Source: Smallanthus sonchifolius (taxonomy: Eukaryota > Streptophyta > Magnoliopsida > Asterales > Asteraceae). From it: DNA of 64,000 nt. Every line of letters starts with the position of its first letter. Within the stretch, counting starts at the first letter, position 1. The stretch is taken from contig CM042022.1 in assembly GCA_023525975.1 (NCBI GenBank), positions 64,066,001-64,130,000 of the forward strand, given 5' to 3'. The translations under genes were made by a program, and so were the position numbers. Below, in pieces: positions 55,325 to 64,000 of this stretch. The notes under the pieces are model-generated. The model saw nothing but the letters and a program-made list of their open reading frames with translations. It made no database searches and was not told the origin of the DNA.

Positions 55325-58300
55325 ATGGGAGAAGTTGATATCAACAACCCCAATGACAAGTTCTCAAACTACCATAATCTCACTACTTATCTTGTCAAAG
55401 GAAAGAAATTTGAAGGGTTTGATGACATGATTGACTTCCTTTGTCGATCAAAAATCCACTTTGCACTAACAGTCAACCCCACAATCTATATCCCTCACAT
55501 GGAGGATTTCTGGAACACTGTCGTCTACTCTACCGAACAAGGGACTCCCCAAATCAAAGCCACGATAGATGGCAAAGACATCACCATCACTAAAGCCACA
55601 CTTAGAAAACACCTCAAGCTTCAGGACGAGGGGCCACCATCTCATACACCAAAGACACATATATGAGGACCTCTGTATCCATAGGGTACACTAGGACGAA
55701 TACACGATTGAGAAGGAAATGATGGGTCATCCTTGGAAGTTCTTATGCCACACTCTTTTTCCATGCATATCTCAGAAGATAAGTGGATGGCATCAAGTGA
55801 GCTCTGCCCTTGCGTCTGCAGTTCATGGTATGGTAACTTAACAGGGTTTCAATTTTGCTCATTTAATATTCGAAGGTTTGAGATATAACCTTCAGGAAGG
55901 TGCAAAACAAGTCTTCTTTATGTAGCCAAGGTTCTTGCGGGAAGTTTTTAATCATGAACTAAAAGACCTTTCAAATCCTGCAAGAATCTACTTAATACTG
56001 GGTCATAAAAATAACATTTTTCAAAGTATGAGAGTTGTTTCTAAAAATTTCTCAGGGGTCAATGTTCCATTGTTATCTACAATGTTGAACATACAAAGCA
56101 CCCAGGGTGACAGTTCAGCAGTCCCAGCTGATACTGATCCCACACCCTCCACTTCACAACCTGAACATACTTCTGCTTCCCTTGATGTGCAGCCTATTTA
56201 GGGTGCACAGGCACAACAAATACTTACCCCAGTCCTTGAAGCCCAACTTGAAGACAGGGCCCCAGTTGAGGCAAGTTATACTAGAAAGAGAAAAAGGAAC
56301 AAGAAGACTCCTTCTATTCTTGTCTCACAGGCCCAATCCCAACCCAAAAGCCCTCATTCAGAATCCCAACATTCTGATAAGAATACCAAAAGGGATAGCC
56401 ACATTATTAGGGAAACTTCCTTGGAAGTCCCTCTATTAGGATCAGGATCACATCCTGGATCCATATAACAACCCTTTGAGCCTATACAATCTTCCTTTTC
56501 TTTGAACTTAAGTACAGATGCACCATGTCAAGATGATGTACATTCTCCAACTGCCACTATCTCGAATGTACTGATTGACTTGGCTGCCAAAGTACCCAGC
56601 CCAAGTTTATCACCTAAGAAGGTTCACTCTGGAGGTACTGAAAGAGTAAATGTGGAAAGGGCTATCACTACTACTGGTTCATCCATTGACCAGGAGGACA
56701 GTGATAACATCATTAAGTCCCCAACCACGGCAACTCATGGTGAGGATGTTTCTTTTGAAACACTTTTCACTGAGAGGAATCCCAGGAGCTAAGAAAAACA
56801 GGGTGATGGGGATGAAGAGGCTAGGCCTAAGGCCCCATCTAGGTCCAAGGATTCCACAATTGTGGATGAGGACAGACTAAAACTAGAAAATCTGGAATTG
56901 ACGGCCAGGGTGGCTATGCTAGAGGCTGAAGTGTCTAAACTAAGGCACTAAGTCTCTATGCATGAAGCCCATCAATGCCCAAGTGTGACTTCTCCCTCCC
57001 TGGTATCAGTGGGAACCCAAACAGATGCAACTCTATGCACTGATGCAACCAAAAAGGGGGAGATAGTTACTACTAAAGATGCCAGAGATAGCTTGGAGGA
57101 TTGGATACAAGAGCATGTTGCCTTTCAAAGAACACTATATCAGCATGTCTTTGTTTAAGTCCATGATTTGATGCCTCCCAGAGATGAAGAGGAAGAGATC
57201 TCTGAGGAATGGAAGTTAGTGACCATGGCTGTAGACGAAGTATTCCATGAAAGAGATGGAAATTGAATATGAAGATAAAGAAATGCCTCTCTTAGTCACT
57301 ATACTTCTAGTTGCTGCTTCTATCTCAAGACAAGCCATATCCCCTCATTTCCCACTAACTGCTCACAACCTAGAGTTTGATTCCATTCTGTAATGGGGAT
57401 ATGATGACCTATCTAAAAGATTCTGGATTGGCTGGGAATTTGCTGTAATCAAAGAGCTTATCTTAGATAACTTAAATCTGATGGAAATCCTTACCCTGTA
57501 TCTAAGTGAATGTATCAATACATCTGATAATCTATATGTCATGCTTGCCATTGAACACTTCCATGACATATTTGAAGATAACATGCCTAGATTTAAAAGC
57601 TTTCTTAAGCTTGCTAAGAAAGTGACATACAAAAAGTTTGTGGCTGAAGTAGCAAAGTCCTCCCAAGCAGCTCAACAAAGACAGGCTCAAAGGTCTTAAT
57701 TAATAAGAAGCAAGGTGTTGACAGAAGACCAAGCTCTATGCCTAAGAAGATTCTTGTATAATGAAGTTGCCATGGGTTTGGAAGTGCATGGATGGGCAAG
57801 CACCGGGTCTTCTGGCTTTCAGTTCTTTCTATATGATGGATCATCCTTTATTATCAACAATATTCAAGAAATCCTTCTCCTCAACCCAGACTTCCTATAC
57901 AAGGTCTTTGAACTCAGGACACATATATGCAACATCAACTCCTTAGAAAGTTAAGAAATGATTAAAATTGTCAAAGCTTTTCTTGAAATGGAGGGATGGA
58001 TTGCAATGGATGATTCTAGCTCAGACCTATCCACTCCCTCCTCACCAACTGTCATTCTAAATACAGCAGAAGAATAAAAAAAATGGTTGCACAGAATATT
58101 AAAGAGGCATATATGACTGCATATGGAAATGAATGGGAGAAGGATGAGAATGAAGAAGTCCCTTCCTCTTTGTTTGTTCCTCAAATTTCTAATGAAGCTG
58201 AAGATGAGATCTCAACAGCATCTCTTACATTTGCTGTTGTGATCCATGAAGCTGAAGCAGAGGCATCCAATAAAGACAAAGGGAAGGGTATCATGACAGA

Positions 58301-59651
58301 AGAAGAAGAAGAAGAAAAGATGATAGAGCAAGAAAAGAGGGAGGTGGAAAGAAGAAGAAGAGAAAGAGAAGAGGAGGAGATGGCTGAGATTAGAAAGGCT
58401 CAAGAAAGAAAAACTGCCATGCTCCTCAGAGAACAACAAATCCAGTTGCATGCTAGGCAACTGGATAAAACAAGAGTTCAAGTTCCTGCAGCTTCACAAA
58501 TAAAATAAGATGAATCCTTTGCTCTTTAACTACAGGAACAGATAAATAAAAAAGATGAAGAAAGGGAGAGGAAGAGAAAAGAAGAAGCCAAGTTCAGAAT
58601 CACTGATTCTGAACTTGCTAAAGAAATGAGAGAAGAATGGACAGAGGCTTTGATTTCTCAAGGTGAGGATGCTGACTACCTTGAGAAGTTATCAAATAGA
58701 GAAATATACAGTGCCTTCATTGGACAACAAGGTAAACTGGCAACTAAGAAAAGTGCTAAAGAAGAAGAAAAGGAAAGACAAAAATCCAGAAAAACCATTG
58801 CCTTCAATGTCAAATCCCATGAAGAAAGGAAGGTCATGATGGACTTCCTAAAGGCTAGATGAGAAAGTGGAAAGAGGCTGGATCCCATGAGCTTCATGAA
58901 CCAGCAAGCCTTATATGTCAAAGTTAAGAGGGAAGAGGAAGAGAGACTGGGGAAGACGGGGTCAAAAAGAAGGGTAAACACTCAAACTGATGAAAGAAAA
59001 CTAAAGAAACCCAAGCGTACTCTCTCATCCACTCATTCCTCTATCCAACCACCTTCCACTCTCCCTCCTAGACCTCCCTCCTCTCCTCCCAAAGAGTCCA
59101 AATCCTCTCACCCAGTTCCTCCTCATCAACAGCCACTCAGGAAGAAAACCAAACCTACTACCACACCAGAAGATTCAAGAGAAATTGTAGTATGGTTTTA
59201 CAACAATCAAGACCAATGGTTTGAAGTTTTCATGGGAAGGGCAGAGTTAAAAATATCAATCTACAGATCGGTTGATGAGGTGATGCAGCTTCCTGATTCT
59301 AATCATCAGAGAATGATGGAGCTAGGTGAAGCTCAATGGCCTGAAAATGATAGTGCAAGACATCTGTTGCTGGTGATCAAGAATCACTTCAACCCTAGAA
59401 AAGATGTGGTTATTAATGTTAAACCTCTTCAATCCCCCTATCCATTTGTCAGTTGGTCCTACAATGCTGCTCAAGATGAGTACACTTTGATAGATGTCAG
59501 AGGGCAGAAGATGAGATGTTCAAGCAAGACCATCTTCAGAATACCAAGCAAGGACATCAAGACTCTATCTGAACTCCATCTTGATAATCCAAGCATGGAC
59601 CCAAAAGGCTATGAGACAGCAAGGATTGTTGCTCACATGCAAAAGCTTTAG
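55325..59651 (+). pseudogene. C2 extra ORF (aORF) after pol, broken
   Basis: Start MGEVDINNPNDKF. The N-terminal domain has FLCRSKIHFALTVNPTIYIPHMEDFWNTV, the same pattern as C1. The frame breaks at 55664 and repeatedly after. Then come Ser/Pro-rich stretches, a short coiled coil (LENLELTARVAMLEAEVSKL, 56880-56945), a helical region (57400-57690), a highly charged Glu/Arg/Lys coiled coil (58290-58500) and a C-terminal region of 254 residues (58887-59651) with WFEVFMGRAELKISIYRSVDEV and SWSYNAAQDEYTLIDVRGQ. The whole would be much longer than in C1. Function is unknown to me. I see no membrane segment. Confidence 0.8.
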
Positions 59652-59690
59652 CAACAAAGGCAATAAGAGAGTTTTGATAGCATCAGTCTA

Positions 59691-59699
59691 GGGGGAGTT
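59691..59699 (+). other. C2 polypurine tract
   Basis: GGGGGAGTT directly precedes the 3' LTR start TGTAGAG. Confidence 0.85.
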
Positions 59700-60435
59700 T
59701 GTAGAGATAAAGACTGATGGTTACAAAATTCTCTAAGTAAGATTGCTTCGGACTCCACAATTTTGTTGTTGACTTGCAAGTTGCTGCAGATAAGGCTAAG
59801 TGCTGCAGATAGTTGTGTTCTCCTGCTGATGAAAAATTTCCTGCTGATAGCCTTATCTTCTGAAGTCCAAAGTTGCTGTTGATAGGCTTCTCAGCAACAT
59901 CAAACATTTGATGCTGCTGATAGGCAAATCATCAGTAGCTTTGACTTTGCCACTAACACCACTGCTGTAACACTGACACACCTATCAGCAGAAGGAATGT
60001 TATTGGTACAGATGACAAAAGACAATGCTCTTATTCTGATCTGTCCTGCAATGATTTCTGAGAAGACCTTAGTTTTGTTGTTGTCTTTTCAGTGCAGAAG
60101 TCTTTTCACTGCAGTTGTCTTTTAGCTACTTGTCTTTTAGTTGTCTAGCAATAGTAGTGTAACTTGTAACTGTTAAAGATCAACGGCTTGTGTTTGATCT
60201 GATCCTTAGAATCAAGGGTCAGTCTTGATTCTCAGTTCCTTTATATGTATTGTATCTTTTCATTTTACAATGTGTGCTTCCTTAGAGCTTTCTCTGTAAA
60301 CTTGTAAACATTGAAGATTAATACACTTTCCATTTATCAGTATTATCCTTGTTTTCTTGTTTACATTGATTAGTTGTTATTGTTTCCGCCAATCTTAACT
60401 AAGAACAAAATCATCTTGTAAACACCGATCCTACA
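59700..60435 (+). repeat. C2 3' LTR
   Basis: 736 bp, matching 41460-42196 with a few percent differences. It ends CCTACA followed by the AACAT target copy at 60436-60440. Confidence 0.94.
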
Positions 60436-60940
60436 AACATTAAACCACATTGTTGAATATAATATTTTAATTAAATAAATAAACTATGCCATAACTAATT
60501 ATTATACTAAAGTATGGAATATGTTTTTAAAAGATAATTTGTATAAAAGATGGTTAAATCTTTACAAGGTAAAATAATAAAATTCATGTACCAATTACAT
60601 TTTTAAACTTAGAGACTTTAAATGTTAAAAAGATTGACTTAAATAAATTAGTAATTAAACCAAAATTAATTGTTAATTTGGAGTGTAACCATATGTAAAG
60701 GATGTAAAAGTTTAACAAAATAAATATGTTTATAAAGAAAACAATCATGATTATAGTTTAATCATTATTTATAATTTAATGGTTTTTGTTAAAAATAATT
60801 GTTTTAAATTAAAATTTATTAGGATTCTTAATCTAATAAATTGTTTTCCCTTGAGAACTTATCAATTAATTTATTAAAACAATACTGAGTTTTATAGGTT
60901 TTCTAAAATAAATTTTATAAAAACTCAATTTAAAAAATGA

Positions 60941-61024
60941 AACAAAAAGGGGCAGTCCCTGGGTCTCGAACCCGGGTCTGTCCGAAGGTAACGAGGGCGC
61001 GCAACCACTGGACCCAAGGGTCCT
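60941..61024 (-). other. tRNA-like module 1 in G5 LTR
   Basis: Minus strand: A-box-like TGGGTCCAGTGGTTGCGCG (61016-60998), B-box-like GGTTCGAGACC (60972-60962), then a T-run near 60945. Spacing fits a Pol III unit, but the stems of a tRNA are not convincing. Confidence 0.5.
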
Positions 61025-61093
61025 TAGTGTTATTAGGGCCGGTAGTTTATTTGTTAAACAAGAACTATGAGGGGTTTAAGGGCAAAAGCATGC

Positions 61094-61180
61094 GAAAAAA
61101 GGAAAAGGTGTGGGGCAAGGACTCGAACCCGCGACCTTTCCTATATGAGTCAAGGGTTTTACCATTGGATCTAGGCATAT
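61094..61180 (-). other. tRNA-like module 2 in G5 LTR
   Basis: Minus strand: A-box-like TGCCTAGATCCAATGGTAAA, a perfect B-box GGTTCGAGTCC (61129-61119) and six T at 61097-61092 or so. It has the same order and direction as module 1, about 160 bp away. Confidence 0.55.
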
Positions 61181-62767
61181 GCCTTGATAAATACCCATTC
61201 GTTAAATCATTTAACAAAGAAATCCAAGCCACCTTCTTCCCCAAATCACCCAACTCGTAAACCCTAGCCCCTAAATCAGTCTGATTGGTCAACGATTGAT
61301 CACGAAAACAAAGGGCTTTCATTCCCTAGATAAAAACGAGTTTGATGAAGTAAGAATTACCTGGAATTGGTGGGGGATGATCGAGAACGATTGGGTGGAT
61401 AGATCTGAAGTTCCTCGGCTGGGATTCGAGTTCTAGAGGTGTTTGAGATGCACCTGAGAGATCAGGAAGTGTCCAAGGGGTTTCGCGAAGGTGAGGGACG
61501 CGTTATATTAATTCAATTTCAGGTAAAACGCTCGAATTGAATACAGGTTTGATCATGGGACGGTTTCGGGATGGTTCGAGTTCAAACACTTGATTATGAT
61601 TGAATTGGCTCATCAATGTCATTTGGTTCAGGTCGAGTAACGTCTAAACATGATTCTCAAGCATTAACAGCTTCAAATTCGAACGTTTGTGTTGGATTAG
61701 TTGACGGGTTTGACATAGAAAGTCAAAATTAGAGGGGGTGTTCAACAACATTGGAAAAGTCTAGGGTTTAAATGAATTTAGGGGGTTCACGGCTCAAAAT
61801 AATGGTAATTAATATTTAAATTATACAAATTTATTTTTATAAAACATATATATATAAAGAATAATCTTAAAACTTTTATACATGTCCTTAATTATTTTAT
61901 AAAGGTAAAAACCTTAACTTTTATAAACTTACACCAATTTAGCCCTATTTATTTTATTTTGATTAAATCTCCACTTTATAAGATTTAAAGTTCTAAATTT
62001 TTAAATATTTATTATAACAAAAATATAAATGTGTTATATAAAATGGGGAAATGATATGTAATGCAAGGTTAAAAATTAGAATTGAAATATTAATTAATGT
62101 GACATATTATGTGGGACAAGTACGGGATTCAAAAGCAATGTCATTATTGTTTAAAATAAAATAGAATAAAATAAGGCCTAAAAATGATGGACGTTACAAA
62201 AATCATTTGGCACAAACAAGTATTAATTTGATAATCACAACTTTTGTTCAATCTACACATTCAACAGGCCCATGTCCTGACTGTATGCACCACGGTATAC
62301 ACTGGCGTCATGCCTTATAACAACGGACAGGTCTACGCCTACGAAATTGTTATAAGATAAGCATCATCCAGAATCCGGGACTTTCACCCAAGACCCATGT
62401 ATCCCTTGCAAGTTTTACGTATACCTATGGTCCGAATGTTTTGTTCATAGAAGAACGTTGAGCATTATTCCCTTAACCTTTATTCAGCCATTTTCCTAAA
62501 TGTAAATGTTTTGACACAAGTTTTGAAATAGATAAAGTATTCACCTTGATTATAGGAATTAGTCTCTAAGTTGGAAATTAAAGAATCAGCTCTTAACGTG
62601 GTTTCTCTAGCGTTCCGACCTGTCTACGAGCGTTTCTTCTTAATCTGGGCACTATAGTGAGCGGGAATTTGACCGGGATCATCAGGAATCGTCTAAGAAG
62701 TCTATGGAATGGATTTTGAGAGTGAAGATCGATTTTGGTGTGAAGAAAAAGAATGAACTCGTCCAAC

Positions 62768-62775
62768 TATTTATA
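62768..62775 (-). promoter_or_regulatory. G5 LTR TATA box
   Basis: Minus-strand TATAAATA, about 425 bp from the LTR start, in the same CTATAAATAG context as G1 and G2. Confidence 0.7.
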
Positions 62776-62791
62776 GGGCAAATCGTGAGAC

Positions 62792-63080
62792 CGTGACGGA
62801 CCGTTAGGGATGGTGACGGTCCGTCACCAGATTAGGGTTTGCGAGTCATCAGATACGCGTCACCCCCTGGTGAAATTGCGGCATGACGGTCCGTTACGGA
62901 GTGATAGGTGGCGCACCCAGGTCCTTTTGCGGCCGTGACGGACCGTTACGAGGCGTGACGGTCCGTTATAGGGTTTCCACGCATCAGAATTTTCCCATTA
63001 GTCACTGGACATGTGGCACGTCATCATTGATCGCGTGCTCAGCCTGTAACGGACCGTTACCGTCCGTGACGGTCTGTTAC
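62792..63080. repeat. Palindromic CCGTTAC/GTGACGG array in G5 U3
   Basis: GTGACGGTCCGTCAC (62813-62827) and GTAACGGACCGTTAC (63046-63060) are near-perfect palindromes. Six or so variants of GTNACGGNCCGTNAC lie upstream of the TATA box. TAACGG/CCGTTA is a core bound by plant MYB proteins; binding here is inference. Confidence 0.85.
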
Positions 63081-63198
63081 CATTGGATTTTCATTTTTTT
63101 TTTTACTTTTTGAACCTTGATTTATTGGTTAATTACACTTATAGTCTCTGTGGTTTACCTTTAGTCAAATATTGGATGTTTTAGTGGCAGGTGTTACA

Positions 63199-64000
63199 GT
63201 GAAGATTGGAATCTCTTCTGTCATGAATCTTTCAAAATGATTTCTTGAAATAATTTTAACCGAATCATTAAAAAAAGAAGCATTCATAGAATTAAAATCA
63301 TTACAGCTATTGTGTTAATTACAATCAGAATCCAAATTAACTACACTAGAACATGATCCACTATTACTACCAACAGAATCTGACAAACATGATTATGTAT
63401 TCTTGGAATTAAAAAAAGACGACTCAATGGACTTTCTATAGAATCTGTGTGGCCTAATCCAGCACCACAATCAACCTTAACATCATCATCCTGCGCTTTT
63501 AAACATACAGTGTTTACATTAGTATCAAACACAAATATATTTGCAAGATTATTGTTAGGATGAGGTGACGGAATAGGGTCGTAATAACCATGTGTAGTAG
63601 GATGAAACAACTTTCTTTCAAAATCATTTGAATCCAATTATCAAACCCCCTTTTTCACAAAACCAGGTGATTATTGACAATCAATCATGGAATCATGTAC
63701 GTTTTTACTTACATTCCATTTGTCAATAATGATTTGTAGCTTCATGGTTTCACCTCTTGAAGAAGTTAATTTTTCAGTTAAATCAGTGATTAAAAATTCT
63801 TTTCTATAAACAAATTCTTTTAGGGTTTGGATTTCTTGATGAAATTTATTCAAACTGACTTTGAGAGCAACCTCGCTTTTCTTGATTTGGTTAAGAATAG
63901 CAAAAGCATCATCCTTTTCATGAGTAATAAGTTTGTTCAAAGTGCGATAATGAACAATCATGTCAACACAATCTGAGGAACATAGACGAGATTTTACCTT
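63199..64000 (-). pseudogene. C3: Copia (SIRE-like) gag-region relic
   Basis: Minus-strand pieces 63961-63671 and 63637-63341. The first is a coiled coil (LITDLTEKLTSSRGETMKLQ) ending IDKWNVSKNVHDSMIDCQ, close in layout to the coiled coil after the C2 zinc knuckle. The second continues with TTHGYYDPIPSPHPNN. Stops separate them. It extends past the window end. It is the host sequence of G5. Confidence 0.5.

Larger units (their letters stand above)
41460..60435 (+). mobile_element. C2: SIRE-like Copia element, decayed, containing G4
   Basis: LTRs are 41460-42196 and 59700-60435, with target copies AACAT at 41455-41459 and 60436-60440. Without G4 it is about 12.9 kb. Gag, PR, IN, RT, RNase H and a long extra ORF follow in order. 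The LTRs differ by a few percent by eye, and the ORFs carry many stops, so it is older than G2 and G3. Confidence 0.94.
60441..63198 (-). repeat. G5 5' LTR, main segment
   Basis: It continues the LTR broken by C2. On the minus strand it starts TGTAACACCTGCC at 63198. TATA is at 62768-62775, palindromes fill U3 (62792-63080), a donor-like CAAG|GTGAATAC lies at 62544, and two tRNA-like modules lie at 60950-61180. The whole LTR would be about 3.58 kb. AT-rich sequence fills 60441-60930 and 61800-62200. The right boundary is inferred from the TG/CA ends and the change to C3 coding sequence. Confidence 0.75.

Noticed and set aside
61081..61180. A real tRNA gene from the A-box and B-box matches
   Set aside because: No convincing acceptor stem or anticodon arm can be drawn, so I list it only as a tRNA-like module.

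Overview
This window is plant nuclear DNA made entirely of nested LTR retrotransposons. I see no host gene, rRNA or convincing tRNA gene. PBSs matching plant initiator tRNA-Met (TGGTATCAGAGC), Tekay/Del-like Gypsy elements with 2-3.6 kb LTRs, and SIRE-type Copia elements with an extra ORF after RNase H suggest a eudicot. Asteraceae is my best guess, by inference only. The AT-rich, densely nested structure suggests heterochromatin.

Layout, oldest to youngest. C3 (63199-64000, minus) is a Copia relic. G5 (Gypsy, minus) sits in it: its 5' LTR is 40640-41459 plus 60441-63198, and its leader and gag start are 39332-40639. C1 (SIRE-like Copia, plus) is inserted in G5 gag: 5' LTR 1-411, body 28474-38845, 3' LTR 38846-39326. 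C2 (SIRE-like Copia, plus, 41460-60435, TSD AACAT) is inserted in the G5 LTR. G1 (gag-only Gypsy, minus, 452-28468, TSD ATTCT) is inserted in the C1 leader. G2 (Gypsy, minus, 773-9735, TSD GTTAA, uninterrupted 1527-codon gag-pol) and G3 (Gypsy, plus, 9782-20940, TSD ATTCA, two stops) are inserted 41 bp apart in one LTR of G1. G4 (gag-only Gypsy, minus, 48927-55007, TSD CCGCA) is inserted in C2 between pol and the extra ORF. Nesting is five levels deep.

The most unusual signal lies in the LTRs. Two Gypsy families (G2, G4) and one Copia family (C1) carry arrays of a 19-nt hairpin, GCGNACTT-3 nt-AAGTN'CGC, at a 33-bp period. The fourth base pair covaries between families (C-G, T-A, A-T). A fourth family (G1) has a similar hairpin at a 65-bp period. 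In G1, G2 and G4 the array begins about 340-385 bp after the TATA box and ends before a conserved (A/C)AG|GTGAGTT splice-donor-like site, with an acceptor-like site further on, so the LTR leader may contain an intron. G2 also has stem-loops with a constant 19-nt loop and changing stems. G3 and G5 LTRs carry tRNA-like A-box/B-box/T-run modules. C1 and C2 share a branchpoint-plus-acceptor-like element exactly between gag and pol.

Functionally, G2 is the only element with an uninterrupted polyprotein, though two conserved-motif residues are changed. G1 and G4 encode only Gag and could have moved only with enzymes from relatives. C1, C2, C3 and G5 are decayed.
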